Positions 48,763 through 58,967 are shown, counted from the stretch's first letter. The stretch is 64,000 nt of DNA from Acinetobacter sp. ANC 4805 (GCF_022549495.1 NZ_JAKZGD010000008.1:98556-162555), one strand, 5' to 3'. Translations and numbers: made by a program. Notes: generated by a model from the letters alone, not told the origin.

Positions 48763-50754
48763 ATGACCCAAGATCAAATACGTTCTTCACAACCATTACT
48801 TGAAGTCAGCAACCTTACTCGTGAATTTCCTGCGGGCGAAGGAACAGTGCAAATCCTCAAAGGCATTAATTTAAAAATTTATGCCGGTGAACTGGTTGCG
48901 ATTGTCGGGCAATCAGGCTCAGGTAAATCGACCCTGATGAATATTTTGGGTTGTTTGGATAAACCAACGGCAGGGAGCTATCAAGTCAGTGGTCGAGAAA
49001 CACGTCTACTCGAAGCAGATGAACTAGCACAACTTCGCCGTGAATATTTTGGCTTTATTTTCCAACGTTATCATTTGCTCGGTGATTTAAGCGCCGCAGG
49101 TAATGTCGAAGTTCCTGCGATTTATGCAGGTGTGGACAGCCAACTCCGCCAACAACGTTCTGCTGAGCTACTCTCAGAACTTGGACTCGAAGAACGTCTA
49201 CATCATCGCCCTAGCCAACTCTCAGGCGGTCAGCAACAACGTGTGTCAATTGCCCGTGCCTTGATGAATGGCGGTGATGTCATTCTCGCCGATGAACCCA
49301 CAGGAGCATTGGATAAAAATAGTGGTGTTGAAGTCATGCGCATTTTGCGCGAGCTGAATGCTAAAGGTCATACCATTATTCTGGTGACGCATGATCTTAA
49401 CGTTGCCAAGAATGCAACCCGTATTATTGAGATTAGTGATGGGAACATTATTTCAGACAGTGCCAATGAGCCTGAAAATACTGATTCCAATTTAGAACAT
49501 CAAATCCTGCAACGCTCACCGCAAAAGAAAACTTCAGCGTGGCGCTCTTTCTTCGATCGTCTGGGTGAAGCATTCCGTATGGCGCTACTTGCGATGAATG
49601 CCCACCGCATGCGAACTTTCCTGACCATGCTTGGGATTATTATCGGGATTGCATCCGTGGTCTCGGTGGTGGCTCTCGGTAATGGCTCACAAAAGCAGAT
49701 TTTAGAAAATATCAGTAGTTTGGGGACTAACACCATTACCGTGTATCAGGGTCGTGGTTTTGGTGATAATTCACGCGCCTCCCAAGTGAAAACGCTTGTG
49801 CCTGCCGATGCGGATGCGCTAGCTGAACAACCTTATGTCGATGGGGTCAGCCCATCTGCCAATACCAGTGTGACTTTGCGCTACAAAGATACTGAGGCAT
49901 CAGCCACGGTCAATGGCGTCAGTGCTGATTTCTTCTATGTCCGTGGCATGACCTTTAAATCAGGACAAGCTTTCGATAAAGATAGCGTCACACAACGTGC
50001 GCAAGATGTGGTGATTGATACCAATACCGAGAAAACTTTCTTTGCAGATGGTACTAATCCTGTTGGTCAAGTATTGCTGTTAGGTAGCGTACCAAGTCGA
50101 ATCATCGGCGTGATTGATGCCCAACAAGGCTTTATGGGAAATTCAGATAGCTTAAACGTTTATCTGCCCTATTCCACGGTCATGAGTCGTATGTTAGGTC
50201 AGTCTAATGTACGCAGCATTATTGTTCGTATTAAAGATGAATACCCAAGTGGTGCCGCTGAAAATGCCATTTTGACTCTACTTGAGCAACGTCACGGCGC
50301 ACAGGACGTATTTACCCAAAACTCCGACAGTATTCGTGAAACCATTCAGCAAACCACAGCAACCATGACACTGTTAATTTCTGCAATCGCCGTGATCTCT
50401 TTGGTCGTTGGTGGTATTGGAGTAATGAACATCATGTTGGTCTCTGTGACTGAACGTACTCAAGAAATTGGGGTACGTATGGCGGTTGGCGCACGACAAA
50501 GCGATATTTTGCAGCAATTTCTGATTGAAGCAATTTTAGTCTGTTTATTGGGTGGTGTACTCGGCGTACTACTCTCTTTAGGGATTGGGCAAATTATTGG
50601 GCACTTTGCCAAAGGCATTATTGAGATGAGTTATTCAACCACGTCAATCGTAGCCGCCTTTGTGTGTTCTAGTCTGATCGGTATTGTATTTGGCTTCTTG
50701 CCAGCACGAAATGCAGCACAACTCGACCCAGTTGCAGCTTTAGCGAGAGAATAA
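48763..50754 (+). CDS. macB: MacB ABC-type efflux pump
   Basis: A 663-aa fusion of an ABC ATPase with a membrane domain. Walker A is [13 protein letters not shown] (about 49-61), the signature [15 protein letters not shown], and Walker [14 protein letters not shown]. The C-terminal half has four membrane helices and a large periplasmic domain, ending with [24 protein letters not shown]. It works as a mechanotransmission pump for macrolides, peptides or lipoproteins with MacA and TolC. A palindromic repeat separates it from the outer-membrane gene. Confidence 0.96.
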   Translation: MTQDQIRSSQPLLEVSNLTREFPAGEGTVQILKGINLKIYAGELVAIVGQSGSGKSTLMNILGCLDKPTAGSYQVSGRETRLLEADELAQLRREYFGFIFQRYHLLGDLSAAGNVEVPAIYAGVDSQLRQQRSAELLSELGLEERLHHRPSQLSGGQQQRVSIARALMNGGDVILADEPTGALDKNSGVEVMRILRELNAKGHTIILVTHDLNVAKNATRIIEISDGNIISDSANEPENTDSNLEHQILQRSPQKKTSAWRSFFDRLGEAFRMALLAMNAHRMRTFLTMLGIIIGIASVVSVVALGNGSQKQILENISSLGTNTITVYQGRGFGDNSRASQVKTLVPADADALAEQPYVDGVSPSANTSVTLRYKDTEASATVNGVSADFFYVRGMTFKSGQAFDKDSVTQRAQDVVIDTNTEKTFFADGTNPVGQVLLLGSVPSRIIGVIDAQQGFMGNSDSLNVYLPYSTVMSRMLGQSNVRSIIVRIKDEYPSGAAENAILTLLEQRHGAQDVFTQNSDSIRETIQQTTATMTLLISAIAVISLVVGGIGVMNIMLVSVTERTQEIGVRMAVGARQSDILQQFLIEAILVCLLGGVLGVLLSLGIGQIIGHFAKGIIEMSYSTTSIVAAFVCSSLIGIVFGFLPARNAAQLDPVAALARE

Positions 50755-50829
50755 AAATCTCCCCCTACCCCCTCTTTTAAAAAGAGGGGAATTCCTCCTT
50801 TTTTCAAAGGAGATTGGGAAGGATTTTTA
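50752..50829. repeat. Palindromic intergenic repeat between macB and tolC-like gene
   Basis: The ends TAAAAATC and GGATTTTTA are near inverted, with CTCCCCCTACCCCC opposing AGATTGGGAAGG, and a strong inner CCCCTCTTTT/AAAAAGAGGGG hairpin (about 50767-50789). It is related in style to the repeat at 19672-19815. The inner hairpin may dampen transcription into the downstream gene. Confidence 0.65.
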
Positions 50830-50881
50830 AGAATAGATCAAGACGATAATATTTTTCAAATTATTAAAGGAATGACGATCA

Positions 50882-52282
50882 ATGTTATTCAAACAACATA
50901 AAATCGCACTTGCACTTTGTCTCAGCACAACACTCGTTGGTTGTTCTGCTGTGGTCAAAACACCCTATAACGCACCAACAGTCCAAGTGCCACAACAGTT
51001 CCAATACGATACGCAAAAAAATAAGAATGTGAATCTCACCGATCAATGGTGGACTTTGTTTAATGATGCTCAGTTGAGTCAATTGGTCGAACAAGTTTTG
51101 GCTAAAAATAGTGACTTAAGTGTCGCAGGTATCACCCTTCAACAAGCTCGATTACAAGCAGGCTTGGCTGAAAATAAACAAGGTATTCGTACCAGTTCGA
51201 GTGTTTCCACAGGTCATAACTATGACCTCCGTTCAGGTAATGGAAGTGATCGTGGTTTATCGACCAGTGTTGGCGTTAGCTATGAACTCGATTTATTTGG
51301 CAAGCTCGCCAATCAAACCGAAGCAAGCCGTTGGGAAGCCTTAGCCAGTGAGCAAGACTTGCAAGCCACCGCACAAAGTCTGGTTGGTACAACAGCAAAA
51401 CTGTATTGGCAATTGGGCTATTTAAACGAACGTTACCAAACCGCTCAACAAAACTTAAGCTCGACCCAAAAGATTTATGCTTTGGTGCAATCACAATATA
51501 AAGCAGGTGCGGTTTCAGGTTTAGATTTGACTCAAGCGGAACAATCTGTGCAAAGCCAAAAAGCCAGTTTGAGTCAAATTGAGCAACAACGAGTCGAAGC
51601 ACGTACGGCGATTGCTGTATTACTACATGAACCTGTACAACAGTTGAATATTCAAGAACCTGCCCAGTTACCTCGTAATGCTTTACCAAATATCGCTGTC
51701 GGACTTCCTGCTGATATTTTATCGCGTCGCCCTGACTTACAAGCTTCAGAATTACGTTTGCGTAAAACCTTAGCCAATAAAGATGCGACTAAAGCCAGTT
51801 ATTATCCTTCGATTAATCTCACAGGTAATCTAGGTTCTTCGAGTACTTCATTGACACAACTTTTGAAGAATCCAGCACTCACCTTAGGTGCAAGTTTAAG
51901 CCTACCTTTTCTTCAATATAATGATATGAAAAAAGATATTGCGATTAGTGATCTTGAGTATGAAAAAGCCATTACTCAATATCGTCAAACCTTGTACCAA
52001 GCTTTTGCCGATGTGGAAAATGCCTTATCCAATCGCACTCAACTGAATCAGCAAGTACAATTGCAACAACGCAATGTCGAGTTAGGTAATAAAACTGAGC
52101 GACTTACCGAAGTTCGTTATCGCAATGGTGCAATCGCATTAAAGAATTTGCTCGATGCGCAAGAAACCACACGTAATGCCAAACTCAGCTTGGTAGAGAC
52201 TAAGCAAAATCAATACAATGCGTATGTCACTTTGATGCAAGCACTTGGCGGAAGTCCTATAAAAGAACTATCGAAACAATAG
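50882..52282 (+). CDS. TolC/NodT-type outer-membrane efflux lipoprotein
   Basis: A 466-aa outer-membrane factor. The signal MLFKQHKIALALCLSTTLVGC ends in a lipobox Cys. Two homologous halves carry the OEP motifs, including SYELDLFGKLANQTEASRWEA and VGLPADILSRRPDLQASELRL, typical of the NodT subfamily that forms trimeric beta-barrel/alpha-tunnel channels. It is the third gene of the tripartite efflux operon. Confidence 0.93.
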   Translation: MLFKQHKIALALCLSTTLVGCSAVVKTPYNAPTVQVPQQFQYDTQKNKNVNLTDQWWTLFNDAQLSQLVEQVLAKNSDLSVAGITLQQARLQAGLAENKQGIRTSSSVSTGHNYDLRSGNGSDRGLSTSVGVSYELDLFGKLANQTEASRWEALASEQDLQATAQSLVGTTAKLYWQLGYLNERYQTAQQNLSSTQKIYALVQSQYKAGAVSGLDLTQAEQSVQSQKASLSQIEQQRVEARTAIAVLLHEPVQQLNIQEPAQLPRNALPNIAVGLPADILSRRPDLQASELRLRKTLANKDATKASYYPSINLTGNLGSSSTSLTQLLKNPALTLGASLSLPFLQYNDMKKDIAISDLEYEKAITQYRQTLYQAFADVENALSNRTQLNQQVQLQQRNVELGNKTERLTEVRYRNGAIALKNLLDAQETTRNAKLSLVETKQNQYNAYVTLMQALGGSPIKELSKQ

Positions 52283-52306
52283 CCTAGTCGCTATTGTTTT
52301 GCGCTC

Positions 52307-52423
52307 TTATTCTTTCACCAGATCTGGATTATTCTGGATCTGGTGAATACGTTTAATATTGTCCAGATCATCAAACACAACCTCATAAGAAAGTTGCTGA
52401 CCATTGAAATATATCTCGGTAGT
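52307..52423 (-). pseudogene. C-terminal gene fragment of unknown family
   Basis: A 38-codon minus-strand frame (TTEIYFNGQQLSYEVVFDDL, then DNIKRIHQIQNNPDLVKE) with a natural stop at 52307-52309 but no start, blocked upstream by TAA at 52424-52426. The composition looks protein-like. It may be the tail of a lost gene. A 9-bp inverted repeat CACCAGATC/GATCTGGTG overlaps it and may act as the terminator of the efflux operon. Confidence 0.4.
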
Positions 52424-52434
52424 TTAAAGTTAAC

Positions 52435-52697
52435 ATGAATGATGGTGCAAGAGCTCATCAAGCATGTGAGAAGTTAGAATCGATAGTAGAAGCTTGTTTA
52501 TATCTAGTTTAAATCTATCTTTATCTGAAGAAATGAAAAATGCTATTTTAGGTTGTAATCCATATTCTGAGAAAGTGGTAGGTAAAAGAATCAAATTAAT
52601 TGAAGCAAATTGGGAAACCATCAGTGTAATGGGCTTGATCTCAAATTCACAATATCAAATACTGTTCAATCTTAAACTGTCTACTTTTTATGGGTAA
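52435..52697 (+). pseudogene. Broken small ORF (two overlapping frames)
   Basis: ATG 52435 opens 25 codons (MNDGARAHQACEKLESIVEA...) ending at TAA 52510. A second frame (TTG 52494 to 52697, or from the in-frame ATG after SLSEE) continues with LSEEMKNAILGCNPYSEKVV. A frameshift would join them to one protein of about 85-90 residues. Neither has a ribosome binding site at its first codon. It is likely debris of a small gene; unsure. Confidence 0.3.
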
Positions 52698-52724
52698 TAA
52701 TATCAATACAATACATGGAGTAAT

Positions 52725-53036
52725 ATGTATAACGTTAACCTGCTACTATATATTTGGGATAGACAAACTTTAGAAGAGTCGAATAATTGGGCACTTGCAT
52801 ATAAAAAAATTGAGATGCCATTTATTCCTTTCGTTGGCTTAGAAATTGACTTCCCTCTAGAAAGAAACCAAAAAATCAAATCTATTAAATGGATTATGGA
52901 GAGCAACTCATTTTCTTGTATTCTAGAAAATGAATTCTCGCGCTACGGCATAGATGATCGAATGTTTGAAGAATGGCTTGAATATTACGAAAATTATGAA
53001 TGGTCTATCGAAGGACCATATGCCAAAATTGAATAA
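52725..53036 (+). CDS. 103-aa acidic protein of unknown function
   Basis: Not recognised. The 103-aa protein is acidic and rich in aromatic residues, with EEWLEYYENYEWSIEG at the C-terminal end. It has a good ribosome binding site (GGAG 4 nt before ATG). The size, acidity and isolation amid gene fragments resemble immunity proteins of polymorphic toxin systems, but no toxin is visible, so this is only a suggestion. AT-rich. Confidence 0.6.
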   Translation: MYNVNLLLYIWDRQTLEESNNWALAYKKIEMPFIPFVGLEIDFPLERNQKIKSIKWIMESNSFSCILENEFSRYGIDDRMFEEWLEYYENYEWSIEGPYAKIE

Positions 53037-53103
53037 TTAGACCATAGCTGTATTTTGCATCAATTTTGAAATGAGGCTAGAGTTAACATCAAACTCTCAA
53101 AAA

Positions 53104-53132
53104 AACAAAGCCGCTATAAAAGCGGCTTTGTT
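53104..53132 (-). terminator. Terminator of fabI (bidirectional)
   Basis: AACAAAGCCGCT (53104-53115) and AGCGGCTTTGTT (53121-53132) are perfect 12-bp arms with a 5-nt loop and a T-run on the minus strand, 22 bp after the fabI stop. Confidence 0.88.
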
Positions 53133-53153
53133 AAATAATTTAGATTAATCTAA

Positions 53154-53957
53154 TTATTCATCATCCATCAGTGATTGGCTCATACCAACAGTATTGAAAC
53201 CACCATCAACATATAAGATTTCACCCGTAATACCAGAAGCCCATGGTGAACAAAGGAATAATGCTGCATTACCCACTTCTTCAATCGTTACATTACGTTG
53301 TAATGGCGCGATCTTTTCATTGGCATCTAACATTTTACGGAATGATTTGATACCAGACGCAGCCAAAGTACGGATTGGGCCCGCAGAGATCGCATTTACA
53401 CGAATTCCCTCTTTACCCAAGCTTAATGCTAAATAACGCACACCCGCTTCTAACGATGCTTTTGCCATACCCATCACATTATAGTTTGGCATCACACGCT
53501 CAGAACCCTGATAAGTCAAGGTTAATAAACAACCTTTACGTGCTTGTAATAAAGGTTTAGCCGCACGTGCCATCGCGACAAAACTATATGCACTAATGTC
53601 ATGTGCAATTTTAAAACCGTCACGGTCAGTCACGTCGGTGAAATCACCATCTAGCGTATGTGCAGGTGCAAAACCAATCGAATGCACAACACCATCTAAA
53701 CCGTCCCAATGTTTTGCTAACTCAGCAAATGCACCATCAATTTCTGCATCAATCGCTACATCACAAGGGAAAACGAGGGTTGAACCAAACTGTGCTGCAA
53801 AGTCATCAACACGCTTTTTTAGCTTTTCATTTGGATAAGTAAATGCTAACTCTGCGCCTTCACGGTGTAATGCTGCCGCAATACCGAAAGCAATTGATAA
53901 TTTACTTGCAATACCAGCGATTAAAAAACGCTTACCAGCTAAAAGTCCTTGTGACAT
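53154..53957 (-). CDS. fabI: Enoyl-ACP reductase FabI
   Basis: A 267-aa NADH-dependent short-chain reductase that performs the last step of each fatty-acid elongation cycle. [19 protein letters not shown] is the cofactor site, [15 protein letters not shown] holds the Gly (residue 95) that matters for triclosan binding, and Tyr149, Tyr159 and Lys166 ([19 protein letters not shown]) are the catalytic residues. It is a wild-type-like sequence at the visible triclosan site. Single gene. Confidence 0.96.
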   Translation of the reverse strand: MSQGLLAGKRFLIAGIASKLSIAFGIAAALHREGAELAFTYPNEKLKKRVDDFAAQFGSTLVFPCDVAIDAEIDGAFAELAKHWDGLDGVVHSIGFAPAHTLDGDFTDVTDRDGFKIAHDISAYSFVAMARAAKPLLQARKGCLLTLTYQGSERVMPNYNVMGMAKASLEAGVRYLALSLGKEGIRVNAISAGPIRTLAASGIKSFRKMLDANEKIAPLQRNVTIEEVGNAALFLCSPWASGITGEILYVDGGFNTVGMSQSLMDDE

Positions 53958-54051
53958 CTTATTCTCACTCGAAAAATTTTCACCACATCATGCCAACATT
54001 CCAGATTTTTCGGAATTGCATAATCCACCTTTTTTACAATCTTGCATAAAA

Positions 54052-54075
54052 AAATCGCCTGATAAAAGGCGATTT
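54052..54075 (-). terminator. Terminator of the Bax-inhibitor-like gene
   Basis: AAATCGCCT (54052-54060) and AGGCGATTT (54067-54075) form a 9-bp stem with a 6-nt loop, followed on the minus strand by T-rich sequence. Confidence 0.8.
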
Positions 54076-54096
54076 ATATTTTATTTCAATTTTGAC

Positions 54097-54831
54097 TTAG
54101 TCATCACCTTGAATCAGGCTCAACAAACGTAGGAATGAGTAATACATCCACACTAAGGTTGCAAGCAAAGCAATCGCACAGACCCATTCAAATGCTTTAG
54201 GAGCACGTTGTGCTGCTGCATTCTCAATAAGATCAAAATCTAAAATCAGATTAAGTGATGCAATTACTGCAACAAATGCAGCAAAACCAATACCTAACCA
54301 ATTGCTTTCAAAAATATAAGGAATACTTGAACCAAAGATCAAACTCAAAACAATTTGCACAACGAAAACCAAAGCAATCGCGACAGAAGCCGAAATCACG
54401 ACAGCCTTAAATTTTTCAGTGGCACGAATAATTTGGAATTTATACAACGCAAATAAAACTAAAGTTGTCACAAAAGTCGCAAGCAAAGCTTGTAAAGGAA
54501 CACCAGGAAACTTCAACTGGAAAATAAAAGACACTCCACCTAAGAATGCGCCTTCAAATAAAGCATAAGGAATTGCTAAAGCAGGTGCGGTATTTGACTT
54601 AAACGTCGTAATCAAAGCGAGAATGAGACCACCAATTGCACCAATGATCGTTGCAGCATAAGCAATTGAAAGATTCGCTGTAATCGCACAATATAAAAAT
54701 AGTGCCATTCCCAATACGGCTGCAATCACTGTCAATACCACTGACTTTTGAATCGCACCTTGAATGGTCATAGGCTCGGATAAATTACTATAGGTTTCAA
54801 CCCGAGTTAAAATAGGATTATTACTTTGCAT
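54097..54831 (-). CDS. Bax inhibitor-1/YccA family membrane protein
   Basis: About 244 aa with seven hydrophobic helices. The start is set at ATG 54831 (MQSNNPILTRVETYS), preceded by GAGAG; the longer frame to 54897 lacks support. LILDFDLIENAAAQRAPKAFEW near the C terminus is the family's conserved loop. Bacterial members leak Ca2+ or protons, or guard membrane proteases. The exact role here is unknown. Confidence 0.88.
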   Translation of the reverse strand: MQSNNPILTRVETYSNLSEPMTIQGAIQKSVVLTVIAAVLGMALFLYCAITANLSIAYAATIIGAIGGLILALITTFKSNTAPALAIPYALFEGAFLGGVSFIFQLKFPGVPLQALLATFVTTLVLFALYKFQIIRATEKFKAVVISASVAIALVFVVQIVLSLIFGSSIPYIFESNWLGIGFAAFVAVIASLNLILDFDLIENAAAQRAPKAFEWVCAIALLATLVWMYYSFLRLLSLIQGDD

Positions 54832-54964
54832 ATAAGCTCTCTTTTTATAGTAGGCAAATAAAAAATTGAGTTTATGATATTTTTCGCTCAAGCCCAATGT
54901 TTTTTACATTCAATAAAAAGAATCCACTTACGCCAGTAAAATTATCTAAGGCTAATATAAAAAA

Positions 54965-54988
54965 CGCCCAATGAAACTCATCAGGCGC
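54965..54988 (-). terminator. Terminator of the thioesterase-trxC unit
   Basis: On the minus strand GCGCCTGATGAGTTTCATTG then GGCG folds as an imperfect stem and is followed by TTTTTT, about 40 bp after the thioesterase stop. Confidence 0.6.
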
Positions 54989-55029
54989 TTAGTTAAAATA
55001 AATATCAAGCTACTTCAAGAGAGGCTTAA

Positions 55030-55443
55030 TTAACTTGCTAAAAATTCTTGCTTAATTTGTTCTGATATCTGTCGCTTATTCCCATTCACATCTACAGCGA
55101 CAAAAGTAAAAACGCCTTGAGTAATGAGAATAGGGGCACGAGAATCATCATGACTATTCCATACTTCAATTTGCACCTGTACCGAAGTATTTCCTACTTT
55201 CAACACTTTGGTATAACAACTAATCACGTTACCAACTTTAACTGGGACGAGAAAAGTCATTTCATTAATTGCAATCGTTGCACAACGACCTTTACTAAAA
55301 CGTTCAACATGAATCGCTCCAGCTAAATCCATCTGAGATACAATCCATCCCCCAAAGACATCGCCACTCCAGTTCGTATCTGCTGGCATCGCAATATTTT
55401 GTAAGGATAAAACTCCTTCTGGATGATTTGAACGATCCGTCAT
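55030..55443 (-). CDS. Acyl-CoA thioesterase (hotdog fold)
   Basis: A 137-aa YciA-like thioesterase that hydrolyses acyl-CoA. The signature GDVFGGWIVSQMDLAGAIH includes the catalytic Asp in the hotdog helix, followed by VGNVISCYTKVLKVGNTSVQV. It lies 1 bp after trxC on the same strand, so the two are cotranscribed, perhaps with the hydrolase before it. Confidence 0.92.
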   Translation of the reverse strand: MTDRSNHPEGVLSLQNIAMPADTNWSGDVFGGWIVSQMDLAGAIHVERFSKGRCATIAINEMTFLVPVKVGNVISCYTKVLKVGNTSVQVQIEVWNSHDDSRAPILITQGVFTFVAVDVNGNKRQISEQIKQEFLAS

Positions 55444-55444
55444 A

Positions 55445-55882
55445 TTAATGTCCTTGATGTTGCTGTAATTGCTGATCTAACCATTGTTGTAACTCAGGTG
55501 CGCGTAATGCCCCACTCATTCTCGCCAATTCAGTGGTTTTATTCATTAAGACTAAGGTCGGAATGCTGCGAACATTAAACGCAGCACTTAAACGTGGATT
55601 GGCTTCGGTGTCAATTTTTGCAAAAACTACATAAGGATTTTGCTTTACAACCTGAGCAAAATGTGGTGCCATCATCTTACATGGACCACACCATTCCGCC
55701 CAAAGATCAATCAATACAGGTAGATCAGAATTGCTAATGAAATGACTAAAATTTTGTTCATTTAATTCAATTGGCGCTAAAGTTAACAATGCTTGATGGC
55801 ATTGCCCACAATTTGGATGAACTGCCAATTTTTCTTCAGGTACACGATTTTTTGCACCACATGATGCACAGACAATAATCAT
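55445..55882 (-). CDS. trxC: Thioredoxin 2 (TrxC)
   Basis: A 145-aa protein with an N-terminal zinc finger (Cys5, Cys8, Cys25, Cys28) and a thioredoxin domain with active site WCGPC (Cys65, Cys68). This arrangement defines TrxC, which reduces disulfides and serves oxidative-stress defence. It is between an alpha/beta hydrolase and a thioesterase, with 0-1 bp spacing. Confidence 0.95.
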   Translation of the reverse strand: MIIVCASCGAKNRVPEEKLAVHPNCGQCHQALLTLAPIELNEQNFSHFISNSDLPVLIDLWAEWCGPCKMMAPHFAQVVKQNPYVVFAKIDTEANPRLSAAFNVRSIPTLVLMNKTTELARMSGALRAPELQQWLDQQLQQHQGH

Positions 55883-56779
55883 TTACACCACTCCAATATG
55901 TTGATGTAAAAATTCTAATTGGGTTGTGACTGCTTTTTCAAACCAAGAACCGTGATAAATATCAAAATGTTTCATCTCCCATTCATAATAGCTCACAAAT
56001 GGCGCAATATTGGTCGCTGCTTCACGGCTTGATTCTATTGGAATTAGAGTATCGTGCTTAGCCGCGATAAATAAAACAGGGATATTAATTTTGCGTACAA
56101 ACTGAATCGGACGATAACGCATTAAATTAAAGAAGACACGTGCAGGAACTTCACCACTCCAATAATAGTCAGGATTTACAATCGAGTGATAACCATAGTA
56201 ACTATCTGAGGTTGGTAAAAAGCATAATTTATATTGATCCACAACAGGCAAGGTTTTAGGCACTAGCCCCATCTTAGACCCCATATAATCCTGACTAGAA
56301 CGCTTTAAAGCCTCTGGATAACGCTGCAAGGGATAAAGTTTGGCTGTCTCAGCACCATCGACATAAGGTACTTGTACCATCACGGCTTGAATATTTTTAA
56401 GATCAGTTGCCAGACTTAAAGCATAACCACCACTTAATGAAGTTCCCCAAAGAATAATTCGTCGGCTATCAATTAACTTACAGTTCGATGCATATTGAAC
56501 AATGGTTTTCCAATCATCTAATTGCGCACTCAAGGACACCAATTCACGAGGCTTACCTGTACTCCCCCCCCAGTAACGATAATCAAATAAAATCACCGCA
56601 TAACCTGCTTGAGCAAAACGTTGTGCATACTGAACTAATTTGAATTGGCGCAATCCAGCAAAACCATGAGCCATAAGAATCACGGCAGGCTTCATATTTG
56701 TTTTGGGAAGATAAAAATCAGCAGCGATGGTTTCATCATCACTTGGAACATACAACGGCTCAACTGTATAGGTGTGCAT
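55883..56779 (-). CDS. Alpha/beta hydrolase
   Basis: A 298-aa hydrolase. Oxyanion motif HGFAGLRQFK, nucleophile elbow GTSLSGGYALSLA (Ser) near residue 115, Asp in AAKHDTLIPI and His in MKHFDIYHGSW. It lacks a signal peptide, and the substrate is unknown. It sits at the head of the trxC-thioesterase unit with no gap. Confidence 0.88.
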   Translation of the reverse strand: MHTYTVEPLYVPSDDETIAADFYLPKTNMKPAVILMAHGFAGLRQFKLVQYAQRFAQAGYAVILFDYRYWGGSTGKPRELVSLSAQLDDWKTIVQYASNCKLIDSRRIILWGTSLSGGYALSLATDLKNIQAVMVQVPYVDGAETAKLYPLQRYPEALKRSSQDYMGSKMGLVPKTLPVVDQYKLCFLPTSDSYYGYHSIVNPDYYWSGEVPARVFFNLMRYRPIQFVRKINIPVLFIAAKHDTLIPIESSREAATNIAPFVSYYEWEMKHFDIYHGSWFEKAVTTQLEFLHQHIGVV

Positions 56780-56902
56780 GCGCGCTCCATTGCTTTATAT
56801 TATTACTTATCATCATTTATTTGCTATAGACATTTAAACCCAAGATCGAGCTTAATGCTATGATAGAGCATAAAATGTTTTGTTTATTTTTGGAGTGACA
56901 AG

Positions 56903-57238
56903 ATGTCAGAAAATGTTGGTTTTGCAGGTCAAATTGGCCCTGAACATGTAGAACAAGTCGTTGAAAAAGGGTTTAAATCTATTATCAATAATCGCCCTGA
57001 CATGGAAGGTGGCTCTGAACAACCTACAAGTGTGCAGATTGAAGAATCTGCACGTAATGCGGGCTTAGATTATGTCTACCAACCAGTTGTTGCAGGTCAA
57101 ATTACAGAGTTAGATGTTCGCACATTTGCAAACCATTATAATGAGCTACCAAAACCGATCTTGATGTTCTGTCGCACAGGTAATCGCTCAAATAATTTAT
57201 ACCAACTCGCAAAACAAATGGATTTATTGGATGATTAA
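56903..57238 (+). CDS. TIGR01244 family phosphatase/sulfurtransferase-like protein
   Basis: 111 aa of the small DUF442/TIGR01244 family, a dual-specificity-phosphatase-like fold. The P-loop CRTGNRSNNLY (about 90-100) has the CX5R motif. The start GFAGQIGPEHVEQVVEKGFKSIINNRPD is typical. Members are often near sulfide or beta-lactamase-like genes; here it is alone, divergent from the hydrolase. Confidence 0.88.
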   Translation: MSENVGFAGQIGPEHVEQVVEKGFKSIINNRPDMEGGSEQPTSVQIEESARNAGLDYVYQPVVAGQITELDVRTFANHYNELPKPILMFCRTGNRSNNLYQLAKQMDLLDD

Positions 57239-57542
57239 AAATATTGTTCAATATGACCTAGCGATACTGGGGTGGAGCAATTCATAAGGAAGTTGAATTG
57301 AATCACCCCATAAATACTGACTGAGCGAAGATAGTCCACACATTCAAAAATCTTGCATCAGTCACAATACGGCATGATCGATGGCACTATTGTTCAAGTA
57401 CATCGGTCATTAAGTAGGATGATGATTTAAAATAATATTTAAGCACGACATAACTTAACGCCTAACTCTTTTCCTGTATTTTCGTTTAAATAAAAAACTG
57501 CTATTCTGCTTAAACATCAAATGATTACAAGAAATAGTAAAA
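57239..57542. other. Intergenic region with a long imperfect hairpin
   Basis: GGGGTG (57269-57274) and CACCCC (57304-57309) bracket an inner CAATTC/GAATTG stem, forming an imperfect hairpin of about 41 nt. There is no T-run after it. The remainder, 57310-57542, shows no gene. Confidence 0.4.
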
Positions 57543-58160
57543 ATGAACCCCGTACAACATGCCAATATTTCAGTAAAACGTCGTGGGGGCGAGCTTGAAG
57601 ATTATATTGATATTCATGCGCTCATCGACAGCACTAAAATGCTCTGTACCGACAATCGCCATCGCATCTTGCATACTTTTTGGGGTGTTCAAGAAGTGAT
57701 TATTCCGATTTTTGGACATCACTTTGAAAACAGTGCAGGTAAAAGTATTGAAGTCAAAGACCTCTGCGAGAAAGATCATCTGCTCGTTGATTTCCACCAT
57801 CGTTTTATTCCAACAATTGGGGATTTCGTTGCATCGATGCAAGATATTCCTACAGACGGACTAGCCAAACGCTTAGAAAAGTTCCATCGCGATGTGATTG
57901 ATGACCCAAAAATCTCAGCAACACTACTCTCGCCATTATCGGTAACAGGTCAACTCAAATCTTTACTAATTACGCATAATAGCTGGTTTATCAATACCAT
58001 CCTGCCAATGATGGGAAAAGGCGAAGCCAAATTTATTGATTTTGATATTAGTCCAGATTTCTTTTTTAATCCGATGCGTTTTGAACTTTGGATGGACAAT
58101 GGGATGGCTGTGCCCCCAAGTGCAGCTAAGTTACAAGAATTGAAAACTAGAATTGCCTAA
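57543..58160 (+). CDS. DUF6915-like protein
   Basis: A 205-aa protein. The N-terminal 100 residues (RRGGELEDYIDIHALIDSTK, HRILHTFWGVQEVIIPIFG, KDLCEKDHLLVDFHHRFIPT) fit the small DUF6915 family of helical proteins with conserved His residues. The C-terminal half is longer than in short members. The next gene starts 16 bp later, so they may form an operon. The function is unknown. Confidence 0.65.
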   Translation: MNPVQHANISVKRRGGELEDYIDIHALIDSTKMLCTDNRHRILHTFWGVQEVIIPIFGHHFENSAGKSIEVKDLCEKDHLLVDFHHRFIPTIGDFVASMQDIPTDGLAKRLEKFHRDVIDDPKISATLLSPLSVTGQLKSLLITHNSWFINTILPMMGKGEAKFIDFDISPDFFFNPMRFELWMDNGMAVPPSAAKLQELKTRIA

Positions 58161-58176
58161 TCTACGGGGAATAAAA

Positions 58177-58914
58177 ATGAGTAATATCCAATACATCATT
58201 CGCCAAAATGACTTTGCTTACAATGATGAATGGCATCTGACCAATTGCGTTTCAACTGGGGCGATCAAGCAGATTTATACAGATAAAGCTGAAGCTGAAA
58301 AGGCATACAAATCACTAGTCGTAGAAGGCTTATACTATGATGAACTATGTAACTATGACATTGGCAATGGTGAAGCAGATGATGAAATATACGAAAAACT
58401 TGAAGCTTTAATTTTAGAAAAAACAGGAAAAACTTTTAATATAGATGATGGTGAAATTCCTAAATTGAATGAAGATGATGCTTTTGAATTTGCTAAAATC
58501 TCAGGTATTGTCTGGTACCAATTATTGGAAGTTGATGCATCACAGCCCTGCTATGTACTCTGGATCAACTCTGAAGAAGACTATTTTAGTGGCTATGAAA
58601 CTGGCAGCATTATTTCTAGCCAAGATGAAAACTTTGGTGATGTGTCGTGGGAAGCCAATATTTATGCGATGGACTATGAGTTTGAAGCTTTGATGGACAA
58701 ACCACTTGCAGAGTTAAGCGATAGTCCACTATTACTCAAACAGTTTATCGAACAAACTCCAGATATTCGTTACGATGCTGAAAAAGACAGTATCCAAGGT
58801 ATTGCCTTAGATAATATAAAATTTATCGATATAAAAACTTTGAACTCATTTTTGAAACAACCTATATTTGAAATCCGCCAAATCTCTTTAGAAGAATTAG
58901 CTGAACTAGAATAA
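58177..58914 (+). CDS. 245-aa acidic hypothetical protein
   Basis: Not recognised. The start is set at ATG 58177 with GGGGA 6 nt upstream. The frame can extend to 58153, but without a site. It is a strongly acidic 245-aa protein without membrane segments. The regular strand-helix pattern is compatible with a small cytoplasmic adaptor. Terminator-like inverted sequence follows near 58925-58955. Confidence 0.65.
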   Translation: MSNIQYIIRQNDFAYNDEWHLTNCVSTGAIKQIYTDKAEAEKAYKSLVVEGLYYDELCNYDIGNGEADDEIYEKLEALILEKTGKTFNIDDGEIPKLNEDDAFEFAKISGIVWYQLLEVDASQPCYVLWINSEEDYFSGYETGSIISSQDENFGDVSWEANIYAMDYEFEALMDKPLAELSDSPLLLKQFIEQTPDIRYDAEKDSIQGIALDNIKFIDIKTLNSFLKQPIFEIRQISLEELAELE

Positions 58915-58967
58915 ATTTGAAAATAAAAAGTGCGGAAATTAACCGCGCTTTTTATTCGTCATAGGTA

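Noticed and set aside
57269..57309. Riboswitch-like hairpin before the DUF6915-like gene
   Set aside because: It is one imperfect stem without conserved riboswitch features; kept only as a structural note.
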